Made by a program: the position numbers and the translations under genes | Notes under the pieces: model-generated | What the model was told of the DNA's origin: nothing | The model's database searches: none | Seen by the model: only the letters and a program-made list of their open reading frames with translations | NCBI GenBank assembly: GCA_017505535.1 | Contig: JAFVPD010000003.1 | Span: forward strand, 1-64,000 | DNA: 64,000 bases | Source: Muribaculaceae bacterium | GTDB lineage: Bacteria > Bacteroidota > Bacteroidia > Bacteroidales > Muribaculaceae | Direction: 5' to 3' | In this document: in pieces, positions 1 through 8,168 of the stretch | How positions within the stretch are numbered: position 1 is the first letter of the stretch | How the letters are laid out: every line of letters starts with the position of its first letter

Positions 1-1
1 T

Positions 2-160
2 AAATTTATGGTCAAGAATAATATTAAAATTCTTTTATTCAACATCAAGCCGTCTGACATTGAGCAACTAGAAAAATATTGTTCACAAATACAAGTCGTT
101 AAACCGGATGAAAATCTTGAAAGATGGCTTAATCGGAAAAATAGTAGTTTAATCAGATGA
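2..160 (+). CDS. C-terminal end of an unidentified protein (cut by window edge)
   Basis: The frame is open from the left edge and stops with TGA at 158-160, giving about 52 residues. The visible tail has a short beta-strand-like start (IKILLFNIKPSD) followed by a helical, charged end (ERWLNRKN). An ATG lies at position 8, so a free-standing 50-residue protein is also possible, but the frame is open right up to the edge. I do not recognise the family. Nothing downstream on the plus strand is co-oriented for the next 8 kb, so this is probably the last gene of an operon outside the window. Confidence 0.45.
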   Translation, partial: KFMVKNNIKILLFNIKPSDIEQLEKYCSQIQVVKPDENLERWLNRKNSSLIR

Positions 161-375
161 TTTCAAACGGCATTTTCCTGAAAACTCTTCGCCGTGACAT
201 CATAAAATATAAATTGCTTGAATTTTAATTGTATCTCAAAAACTTTAACCGATTAAATTGCGCCGATATGATGCGAGTGATAGCCATGATACTGCTAAGC
301 CTCTTGCCGGGACTCCTTCCGGACTAAGAGATTACTCAATATCGATAATACCGAGAAAAATGTCTCAAACAATTA

Positions 376-415
376 AACAACCCCACCCGGCATAATGAGC
401 GAGGGTGGGGTTGTT
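376..415. terminator. Strong hairpin terminator, probably serving the minus-strand DUF5723 operon
   Basis: A 13-bp perfect inverted repeat (AACAACCCCACCC at 376-388 with its complement at 403-415) encloses a 14-base loop. It lies 30 bases beyond the stop of the minus-strand gene ending at 445. Read on the minus strand it is followed by TTTAATTG, a modest T-rich tail. The rest of 161-375 holds no convincing gene. It contains only a 19-codon ORF (268-327) that resembles a signal peptide. Confidence 0.75.
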
Positions 416-444
416 GTATGTCGTTTTGTGTTGTCGTGCGAGAA

Positions 445-1812
445 TCAGAACGGGAAGTTGATACCGAGGCTTAGGTCGGCTTTGCTTGTGAGCGGAACAC
501 CTTGTTTTGAGAGTTTTGTAATCAAATGGTCCATTCCCACAAAGAAATTAAAGCCGGGAACATTCACATTCATCACCCAACCAAATGCACAGCCATAGGT
601 TCCGGCGGCAAAATTAGCACCTGCCGAAAACGCTTTGACGGGATTGACGTTTGCCGATAGACGGAACTCAGTCCAAGTGTAGTCACCTTGCAAGCGAGTG
701 GTGTTTAACAACCCAAATTTGAGATTGCGATACACCGGGAGAGTGTATTGAGCCGCCACGTTAATAGTCGCAGCAAGCATTTTTGAGCGCGCACCTTGGT
801 CGCCCATGTCCTCAAGTTCATATAGAGCTGTGAGATCGTCGCGCATGAGATCAAGTTCGTCATCAAAATTGTTTGCAGCTTCATCATCGACGTTAAACGT
901 GTAGCTATCGGTTGTGAAACTTTTCACCCCATTGGTCGAAGCGAGCATATTGTTGCTCCAATTGATGAAACCGAGATCGAGCACAGCAGCCGAGAAACTC
1001 CAGTCGTTGTTGAGTTTGTATTCAGCGCCAAGATCAACCGCTACACCAAAACCATTCACTCCAAACTCATCAATGTCCATTCCATCAACATATTCGTGTT
1101 TGGTGTTGTTGTTGATATCATGCTTATAGGCCAAGTTTTTAATGCTTGATTGCAATTGACCCTCAACCACAATATCCCATGAGTTTTCGCCCAAAGTGAG
1201 ATGAGCTTGATCAAATTGTGCATCAACGTTACCGGCACCCACAAGGAATTTCAAAGCACCACCAATGCGCAATTTCTCATTGATTTTGTGGGAATGTCCC
1301 AAAGCAAGTTCGGCATAGGCATCGGCATGCATGCTCAAGTCTGAGATATCATAGGTTTTATTTTGAACACCCTCTTTGAGCAAACGCATGAACGTAGTTG
1401 GAATGCGGCTGTTGAGATTGCCTCTCACATTCAACGAAATGGTGTTATATCCTTTAAATGCTTTGAATCCGGCAGCAAGAATACCCACTTTAAAATCGCT
1501 TCCAAAACGGCTGTTATCACCTATAGCGTTGAGAAACTCGTTGGCATCAACCGCCGGGTTGAGAAACGTGGTTGTTTTTCCGTCAACATTGTAAAGTACA
1601 TCATCAAGACTGAGAGTACCCTTCACCCCAAGATTCAGATTACCCAAAGCCGGCATGGCTATGAAATTGCGCTCATTGTCAAATGCGGGATTGGATTGAT
1701 AGCGATATAGATATCCATCGGTGAAATAGGCCGACTGAAGATTTTGAGCCGAAGCAACAGAGGCTACCGATATAGCCAACACTGCTGCAACTGATTTAAT
1801 ATTTAGTTTCAT
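445..1812 (-). CDS. DUF5723 family outer-membrane beta-barrel-like protein
   Basis: 455 residues with a clean signal peptide (hydrophobic AVLAISVASVASA, then cleavage before QNLQSAYF). The mature protein has alternating hydrophobic/polar strands, repeated aromatic-ended segments and a C-terminal strand ending in phenylalanine (LGINFPF), as expected of an outer-membrane barrel inserted by BamA. The opening LQSAYFTDGYLYRYQSNPAF matches my memory of the DUF5723 family, common in Bacteroidales. The function of that family is unknown. The gene lies 21 bases after the lipoprotein gene at 1834-3591 on the same strand, so the two are probably co-transcribed, with the hairpin at 376-415 as terminator. 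Confidence 0.75.
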   Translation of the reverse strand: MKLNIKSVAAVLAISVASVASAQNLQSAYFTDGYLYRYQSNPAFDNERNFIAMPALGNLNLGVKGTLSLDDVLYNVDGKTTTFLNPAVDANEFLNAIGDNSRFGSDFKVGILAAGFKAFKGYNTISLNVRGNLNSRIPTTFMRLLKEGVQNKTYDISDLSMHADAYAELALGHSHKINEKLRIGGALKFLVGAGNVDAQFDQAHLTLGENSWDIVVEGQLQSSIKNLAYKHDINNNTKHEYVDGMDIDEFGVNGFGVAVDLGAEYKLNNDWSFSAAVLDLGFINWSNNMLASTNGVKSFTTDSYTFNVDDEAANNFDDELDLMRDDLTALYELEDMGDQGARSKMLAATINVAAQYTLPVYRNLKFGLLNTTRLQGDYTWTEFRLSANVNPVKAFSAGANFAAGTYGCAFGWVMNVNVPGFNFFVGMDHLITKLSKQGVPLTSKADLSLGINFPF

Positions 1813-1833
1813 AATTCAAACTCCTCCATTCTT

Positions 1834-3591
1834 TTAAAGTTCCTTAATGTAATTACCCGACACCTTAGCACGGAGATTCTTGAGATGAATAACCTCCGAA
1901 GGTTTCAACGCTTTAGCCTCTTGCCCTTGAGTTGCAACAGCTTCAAAAGCGATACCGTCGAGATGAGTGATTTCGCCTGTGATGCGTATTGTCAACGGAG
2001 CATCAACAGCGCCGGCAACAACATCTACACCTTCAATGTCAACATTGTTGATTTTATTGCCATTCACATCTACGGGATATCCTGTTATTCTTATATCAAG
2101 AGGCAACTCATTTGTTATCAAAGCACTCAATTCAAGCACTTTGATAGTAATAGCATCAACATCTTCATCGTTCCAGCCATCTTCGGTGCTACGATAAACG
2201 ATTTGAGATTGTGGAGCAAGTTCGAGAGGCGAATAGAACATATAGCTACCTTTAATTATGCCCAAACTTTGACCAAGAGCAAAGTCTTTGACATCTTGCT
2301 CGGGAACAATTGGGTCGTCGAGAGTTATAGTGAGCGATTTAGGAAGTCCGTTGCCCGACAACACAGTTGCAAGAGAAGAATAGGGGACATGCAAGGCCGA
2401 TTCATATCCTTCGTAATAGGTCTGAGGCTTTTGAGGCGACAAGCAGAAAACATTCATGTCGTTTTGAGGAGTTCCGGCAATGGTGAAATAGCCGTTATCG
2501 AGAGAATGTTCGGTAGATTGCCCATTATTGCGATTGGCTGTAATGGTAATACCGGCTTGTGCCGAAAGATTGTATTTTGCCACCGGATTATTCAACGACA
2601 AATATATTTGAGGATTCACAAGAGTGATATCAGTCTTTTCCTGAGATAAAATATCGGGAATGTTGCTCAATGACACCGGAGCAATATCCAATCCATCAAG
2701 TTGATACTTAATGCGACCTGTGAATGTGGTGATCAACATGCGACTGAAATCAAAATCGGTGTGCAACTCAATAGTTTTGGGAATGTTCAGGATATTAACA
2801 CCTTCTTTCAAATCGTCGGCAACAATAACAATTTCGCCCGAATATATACCCACCTTACCATCAAACACAATTGAGTGACTGTTGTGGTCATAATCGATTC
2901 CGGCGCCATTAATGTCAACGCCCGAAATTTTCATGTTAAATTCAAGGCTTGAGCCGTAGTGCTTACCATCGTTAAGCGAAAGAATGCCCGTTTTTGCATC
3001 ATAGCTACCTTCTTCGAGTGAAAGATCAAGCCCGGGCACAATCTGTAATTTGAAATTGCGCAACGTATAGGAATCAACTATATCATCTATCCCTTTGATA
3101 GAAAACATAATCTTAATGTTGAAATCGGCCCCGATTTTTTCCATATCGACAATGAAATCGCTCACAGCCGATGTGTTATAGCTAAATTGCGATAATTGTT
3201 CGCCAATGGGATAATTCAATTCAAAATCCGATGGAAAAAGACTCTGAGGCATTACACCCGATTGAGATAAATCTACGGTTGTAACAACCGATGGAACTTG
3301 TGGTGCGTCAAGATATACCTGAGGAATAGAAACGTCGGACGATTCATATTCACCATCTTGCACAAATACATACTCATCGTTGACAATTTTTATTTGCCCG
3401 CCTTCGGGTAGGTCAATGATACTTTGCAGTTTAATCTCATCGATATTAACCGGTAGCACCAAGTCCTTAACCTGAAACTCGGCTGTGGTGTCAATATCCG
3501 ATAAATCGTAGTCGTCATCAATACAACTTGAAAACGACAAAGCCACGGCCGCTATAACAGCCAATGACATAGGGTTTGACAATTTCATCAC
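1834..3591 (-). CDS. Large surface lipoprotein of unknown function
   Basis: 585 residues with a lipoprotein signal (AAVALSFSSC, cysteine at about residue 23) followed by an acidic stretch IDDDYDLSDID. Acidic residues right after the lipid cysteine resemble the lipoprotein export signal of Bacteroidetes that sends proteins to the cell surface. The remainder is rich in beta strands and has no recognisable catalytic motif. I infer an Ig-like or adhesin-like fold, without a named family. It is the first gene of a two-gene operon with the DUF5723 barrel, so a lipoprotein-barrel pair in the outer membrane is a reasonable inference. Confidence 0.7.
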   Translation of the reverse strand: MMKLSNPMSLAVIAAVALSFSSCIDDDYDLSDIDTTAEFQVKDLVLPVNIDEIKLQSIIDLPEGGQIKIVNDEYVFVQDGEYESSDVSIPQVYLDAPQVPSVVTTVDLSQSGVMPQSLFPSDFELNYPIGEQLSQFSYNTSAVSDFIVDMEKIGADFNIKIMFSIKGIDDIVDSYTLRNFKLQIVPGLDLSLEEGSYDAKTGILSLNDGKHYGSSLEFNMKISGVDINGAGIDYDHNSHSIVFDGKVGIYSGEIVIVADDLKEGVNILNIPKTIELHTDFDFSRMLITTFTGRIKYQLDGLDIAPVSLSNIPDILSQEKTDITLVNPQIYLSLNNPVAKYNLSAQAGITITANRNNGQSTEHSLDNGYFTIAGTPQNDMNVFCLSPQKPQTYYEGYESALHVPYSSLATVLSGNGLPKSLTITLDDPIVPEQDVKDFALGQSLGIIKGSYMFYSPLELAPQSQIVYRSTEDGWNDEDVDAITIKVLELSALITNELPLDIRITGYPVDVNGNKINNVDIEGVDVVAGAVDAPLTIRITGEITHLDGIAFEAVATQGQEAKALKPSEVIHLKNLRAKVSGNYIKEL

Positions 3592-3678
3592 AAAAATTTT
3601 ATTTAGTTTTTAGTTTATTATTTAGTTTCCACCCCACATCAACAGCAACACAAAAAGACAAAAGTGTTAATTAGTTCG

Positions 3679-3686
3679 CAAATTTA
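3679..3686 (-). promoter_or_regulatory. Minus-strand -7 element for the lipoprotein/DUF5723 operon
   Basis: The plus-strand CAAATTTA reads TAAATTTG on the minus strand, matching the Bacteroidetes TAnnTTTG -7 box. It lies about 88 bases upstream of the start codon at 3591. No good -33 TTG was found at the usual distance. Confidence 0.45.
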
Positions 3687-3740
3687 CACAAATATTTCAA
3701 TTTTAAAACATAATTCCCCCTTTAAACACGCAAAAAACAC

Positions 3741-3899
3741 TCATTTATCATTATATCCAACTATTTTCTGTAAATCTGTATAAGGAATATACCTACTTGA
3801 ATTTAAGAGAGTTATAAGAATTACCTTGTTTTCGGGTAATGAGTTGGCAACTGTTCCTATTGCCGTGGTCTGCATCGCTTTACTTGTTAGGTAACTCAT
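3741..3899 (-). CDS. Possible small 52-residue protein, or remnant of a longer gene
   Basis: An ATG at 3899-3897 opens 52 codons to a TGA at 3743-3741. The product begins MSYLTSKAMQTTAIG and ends IVGYNDK. It has no signal peptide and no recognised domain. A TAATTTTG box (minus strand, 3914-3907) lies only 7 bases before the ATG, arguing for local transcription. It sits inside a 950-base region otherwise lacking intact genes and next to apparent ORF debris, so it may equally be a decayed C-terminal piece. Family unknown. Confidence 0.3.
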   Translation of the reverse strand: MSYLTSKAMQTTAIGTVANSLPENKVILITLLNSSRYIPYTDLQKIVGYNDK

Positions 3900-4015
3900 C
3901 TTACTGCAAAATTAAGCAATAATTTGGATTTCCTTGCTTCTTTCTGATATAAATCAATCAAATGAAAATCGAAAAGATGTCGAAAAAAAGCAGAATCAGT
4001 TAACCTTATAAATGA

Positions 4016-4041
4016 CGTATGGCGATATAAATCGCCATACG
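4016..4041. terminator. Perfect 11-bp hairpin in the gene-poor gap
   Basis: CGTATGGCGAT (4016-4026) is exactly complementary to ATCGCCATACG (4031-4041) with a 4-base loop ATAA. It lies just past the end of the decayed minus-strand frame at 4099. It could be its old terminator, although no long T run follows on either strand. Confidence 0.45.
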
Positions 4042-4098
4042 GGTTGTCAGTTTTCCTTCTTAGGCAAAGAATCTATGCCACTTAACCTGTACAAATCT

Positions 4099-4470
4099 TT
4101 ATCTTACTATTATAGTATAAATGAGCATCACAAAATCCAACATCACCGAAGTGATTCCCAACAGTAATGCAAATTGCGGGAACACAAACATTCCACAAAC
4201 TGTTAAGCTAATAGATAGAATACTCACTGCAGACTACCACTATAATAACTCACTTCTCTATTGCGAAGTATAGAGTGAATATCCGTCCACGATTATACAC
4301 CCATAACCCATGAATCCCAATTGCGGATGTATTGACAAAGTTGTTACGATTAACGATATTGTACATACTCTAAGCTATTCATCTGCTGTAGCCTTTCTAA
4401 GTGTAGGGAGAATTCTTTTGGAAATAAATTCTCTAATCTACACACAAAACAAAATCATTTGTTTCATAGT
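4099..4470 (-). pseudogene. Decayed minus-strand ORF ending in a membrane helix
   Basis: Reading down the minus strand after the 5S gene, protein-like frames alternate. About 30 codons in one frame (including PKEFSPLHLERLQQMNSLE) run to a stop near 4366. A second frame then includes an ATG at 4311 and stops at 4260-4258. Further stops follow, and the same frame then reads a very hydrophobic 42-codon tail from 4227 to the TAA at 4101-4099 (ALLLGITSVMLDFVMLIYT). This pattern fits a small membrane-protein gene broken by frameshifts and stops. The original family cannot be named, and chance open stretches in AT-rich DNA remain possible. Confidence 0.3.
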
Positions 4471-4543
4471 GAAATATAATAAAAAATTAATAACCATGGA
4501 ACCCAAACTCATTTGCACAGTCTGTGAGTCCCAACCTCAGACC

Positions 4544-4649
<106 letters not shown>

Positions 4650-4664
4650 GCTAAATTTTATACT

Positions 4665-7103
4665 CTACAAACCCATTCTGTCCATCATATCATCTATCGA
4701 GCCTCCATTCTCCTTAAATGAATCATAATCATCGCCTCCTAAAGCATAATAAGTATCACGCTCATAATCATAGTCATCTTCTATTCCTGTAGGTTCATAA
4801 TCATCGCATTCATCTTCTTCATCTTCTTGATAAAAGGGACTATTGACAATTTTGTTTTCACTAAATGAAAAGACATATTCTTCTGTCGTATAGTCTTGTG
4901 AATACATATTAAAATACAACAAGACTGCGTATTTATCATTACAAGTGTCGATTTCATTTTTATCTAAAGAATTACCCTCAGAGTCTACAACATCATATTC
5001 TCTGCTTTTGCCTTGATAATCAAAAAGTTCCAACTTGGTACCTTTATCGTCAGAAAAAGCCAAAACATCGCCCGAAAGAAATCCTCTAAATGATAAATCT
5101 TCTTTTTGGCATATAAGGGAACTCTCATTTTCGGAAGTGTAGACTCTTCCATCCAACAATATTACCGTTCGAAGAGTATTATAATGAAATTGAGGATTAA
5201 ATGTATGGCAATCGACAACATCAACATTTTTGTATTTTACCTCAGATTTACATTCATATCCTAGATTCCCATAAACACCCTTCATCATTCCAATTTGTAC
5301 GGAAAACCATATTGGTTTGATTGGTGGACAGTTTGCACTTGATGCAAATACAGTTTGTTTAGGATAAGCACGTATTACTTCAACCTTATCATATAAACAT
5401 TCGTTATTGATTAACTCTCCATGGCAAATTAACCCATATTTTCCATTCTTTTCTACTATGATTGATTCTTCACTTACAAATGTTTCTTTAAAATTCAATT
5501 TAATCGATGCTTGGTTTATAGATGTAAAATTTCCCAACATCATGAGATTATTATAAGTATATAATATATCTGTAGTTCCATCTATTTTTTTCATTAATAG
5601 ATAATACCCTAATATATCTATAGAACTATACATACAAGGGACTAATATTTTATCGTTAACAAATAGTCCTTTATGTCCGATATGGTCTTCAATCAATATT
5701 AAATCTTGCTTTTTTATCCGCAATCTTTCGATATTTTTATAGAAGCAAGGCAAAATATATGCAGAGTCATTGAAGAGCCCCCAATATTCGGCTGAAGTAT
5801 TCGGACTACTGATGCATTCTAAGCATACTTTAATATATATTTGGTATTGTCCTTTTTCTCTATAATGTTTAGAACTTGGCTCCTCTAAGACTAAGAAATC
5901 AATTTTACTAAAACTTGGTGGAACAGCAACATTTAGGGTTTCAGTATTTATAGCTCCATACCGGACATAATTATTTCTAATCGGTGATTTTATATGTTGA
6001 ACAGACATTTTTTGTTCAAAAATAGCGTAATCAGTAATAGCAGCTCTTTTCTTCTGATAGTCATAATCTTTACTGGTCTGAGATACCAATTTCCCTGTTT
6101 TATCGTAAATCATAATGCGATAGTAGTCCTCAAGCAAGATCAGAGAGTTGGCAAAACGATCTATTGATTGATTATGATACCAACCTAATCTCTCTTGATT
6201 GGCTAATACAAATTCATAATTACTACCATCGTATTCGACAATAATCGTGAACCCTTTGTAACTTGAATTGATATTCTTGTGGTGTAATATGATGGTGTCA
6301 TCATCTGTAAGGATCTGGATATCTTTTTCCCAATTAACTTTGCTCAAGTCAGAATGGATTAAGAATGATTTTTTCTTACAATTATAATCGTATGATACAT
6401 CGTAGCTTATAATATTGAGTCTGTTTTGTTTGTCTTCACTAAAATAGATAACATTCATGCGGCAGTATGACAAATATGGACCTGTTGTTTCCCAAAGAAC
6501 AATATATTTGCAATTAAACGTCTGAACTTGAATAAAATCTCTTGATAAGATTTTGTATTTCCATTTTTCTTTATCATATTCATAACGATTGGCTTCGTCA
6601 TCTGGTATACTGAAAATATTAATTGTATAAATGTGATATACATTATTTCCGCTACAAAAAAAATAAAAATCACCTATTGTTCCTATATATTGGCAATCGG
6701 TAAGTTCGTTATTAGCAATCAGATGTCCGAATTTGTTATTACTCGAAGTCAACAGGTTCGATGACGTTATAATATCTTTTATCCCAAGAATAACCGAATC
6801 ATCTGTTAATCGATAGAATGTTCCTAATTCTTTATCGTCAGAAGTGAAAATCACCCTATTATCCTTATTTATAACATATATTTTACCCTCCTTACACTCT
6901 TCTTTTTCATTTACCATAACATACGACCGACTCGTCCCATTGTTAAAGCACAGAACAAATACCTCTGGTAAATTTAAATCTTTTCTGTCTATGCTTTGAC
7001 CATTAATGGCGAAAAAATGAATCATGCCATCACTAATCATAGCCATACAAGATTTATCATCTGTGATATAAAAAGGAGCAATTGTAAAATCTGTCTGGTT
7101 CAT
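4665..7103 (-). CDS. Large WG-repeat-like protein of unknown function
   Basis: 812 residues, no signal peptide, very rich in Tyr, Asn, Asp and Ile, made of short beta-strand blocks. Around residues 455-575 it contains WG-type units (EYWGLFNDSAYILP; GHKGLFVNDKILVPCMYSSI; KNGKYGLICHGELI), resembling the KxGKxGLIDxxGxxIIPxxYD pattern of WG repeats. The first 400 residues look like degenerate versions of the same fold. The C-terminus is strongly acidic (EDEEDECDDYEPTGIEDDYD). Base composition is clearly more AT-rich than the housekeeping genes nearby. It lies between a relaxase fragment and a lone 5S gene, suggesting acquisition with a mobile element. The biochemical role is unknown. Confidence 0.6.
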   Translation of the reverse strand: MNQTDFTIAPFYITDDKSCMAMISDGMIHFFAINGQSIDRKDLNLPEVFVLCFNNGTSRSYVMVNEKEECKEGKIYVINKDNRVIFTSDDKELGTFYRLTDDSVILGIKDIITSSNLLTSSNNKFGHLIANNELTDCQYIGTIGDFYFFCSGNNVYHIYTINIFSIPDDEANRYEYDKEKWKYKILSRDFIQVQTFNCKYIVLWETTGPYLSYCRMNVIYFSEDKQNRLNIISYDVSYDYNCKKKSFLIHSDLSKVNWEKDIQILTDDDTIILHHKNINSSYKGFTIIVEYDGSNYEFVLANQERLGWYHNQSIDRFANSLILLEDYYRIMIYDKTGKLVSQTSKDYDYQKKRAAITDYAIFEQKMSVQHIKSPIRNNYVRYGAINTETLNVAVPPSFSKIDFLVLEEPSSKHYREKGQYQIYIKVCLECISSPNTSAEYWGLFNDSAYILPCFYKNIERLRIKKQDLILIEDHIGHKGLFVNDKILVPCMYSSIDILGYYLLMKKIDGTTDILYTYNNLMMLGNFTSINQASIKLNFKETFVSEESIIVEKNGKYGLICHGELINNECLYDKVEVIRAYPKQTVFASSANCPPIKPIWFSVQIGMMKGVYGNLGYECKSEVKYKNVDVVDCHTFNPQFHYNTLRTVILLDGRVYTSENESSLICQKEDLSFRGFLSGDVLAFSDDKGTKLELFDYQGKSREYDVVDSEGNSLDKNEIDTCNDKYAVLLYFNMYSQDYTTEEYVFSFSENKIVNSPFYQEDEEDECDDYEPTGIEDDYDYERDTYYALGGDDYDSFKENGGSIDDMMDRMGL

Positions 7104-7126
7104 AATTTATATGAGTTTATTTAGTG

Positions 7127-7134
7127 CAAATATA
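7127..7134 (-). promoter_or_regulatory. -7 element of the WG-repeat-like gene
   Basis: The plus-strand CAAATATA reads TATATTTG on the minus strand, 24 bases upstream of the ATG at 7103. The nearest upstream TTG is about 25 bases away, longer than the usual 19-21. Confidence 0.4.
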
Positions 7135-7276
7135 ATATATATTTTTGAGAATCAGTAATCAACGAAATGTCATTCAAAAAATTAGCATCAAGTCTCAACA
7201 AAAATGGCTGGAACGACCAATCGCCTTAACGTCGATTATTGAAAAAACTATTTTTTCATAAACACCTTGATACATT

Positions 7277-8005
7277 CTATGTATTTAAGCCATTTTTCTG
7301 CTTTGTTGTGGTAATTTCTAAACTATTTCTCCATTTATGCGCTTTCTGCCTGAACCATTGCACAAGCGGAATGTCATTCACGTATATTTGGTAGTGTCCT
7401 TTCCTGCTCTTGTCCTCTTCAAATGAGAAAACCACATTTTCGTCACGGAACTTTCGGTTGAACTCAGGAGAATAGAAATCACCTTTCAACCTTACTTCCT
7501 TTAACTTACACAGCTCTTGAATTACTCTTTCAGAGAAATTCAAGGTGTTTCGGCAGAAGTCAATCAACGGTAACAGCTTTTCCACATAAGGAAAATATCG
7601 CTGTATCATGTCTATATACTCGTTGAACTTGGTGCGTTCCGATTGATGCTCCCGTTCCATTTGCTTGATATGCTGCATTAATTCTTCATTCTGCTTTTCA
7701 AGCACAGATAGACGTTGCTGTAATCCCTCCCTTTCCTCTTTCAACTTATTGCTGCCCAAAAGAGAACCGACCTTTGCCACGAGTGCCGTTTTCGCCTCGG
7801 TCTTGGCGGCTTCCAGTTTCTCCGACTTGATTTCCTTTCGCACTTCGTCAAGCTGCCGTTCCGCCTGCCGCTGTTCGGTTTGTAGTTGTTGCACGTTGGC
7901 TTCAAGCTCTCCTGTCTGCCGTTTCAGGTCACGGTAGTATTGGGCAGTGGTGGTATGCCGTGCCTCCGACCCTCGTATGCCACGCTGCAATCCGTACTTT
8001 GCCAT
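7277..8005 (-). pseudogene. C-terminal remnant of a Mob/Pre (MobV-type) relaxase
   Basis: 242 residues starting MAKYGLQRGIRGSEARHTT, which in intact plasmid mobilisation/recombination enzymes of Bacteroides is internal, just after the N-terminal nicking domain. Then comes a long coiled coil (about residues 28-135, e.g. LEANVQQLQTEQRQAERQL) and a C-terminal region found in these relaxases. The frame remains open upstream of the ATG for about 30 codons before a TAA near 8070, but the catalytic N-terminal domain with the metal-binding histidines is absent. It is therefore a truncated, mobilisation-incompetent relic, although it could still be translated. Base composition is richer in GC than the neighbouring WG-like gene. 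Confidence 0.7.
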
Positions 8006-8107
8006 TACCTTGAGTTTCTTTGCTAAATTGCTATTTCCTTTATTTCCGAGATTTTCAGCGTAATGCGTTTATTATCAGTGCAAGATGCACTATTATTCCG
8101 ATTTCGG

Positions 8108-8138
8108 TTGATTATTCCAGCGTTTTATTGTAACTTTG
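8108..8138 (+). promoter_or_regulatory. Promoter of argS
   Basis: TTG at 8108-8110, a 20-base gap, then TAACTTTG at 8131-8138. This matches the Bacteroidetes -33/-7 layout. The start codon of argS follows 30 bases later. Confidence 0.7.
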
Positions 8139-8168
8139 TCACTATAAAACTTATAACCGATACACGAT

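Noticed and set aside
268..327. 19-codon ORF resembling a signal peptide
   Set aside because: Too short, without promoter or downstream continuation; could be a chance hydrophobic stretch.
1885..2649. 254-codon plus-strand ORF opposite the lipoprotein gene
   Set aside because: It lies wholly antisense to a well-supported lipoprotein gene and has an improbable Arg/Cys/Ile composition without domains.
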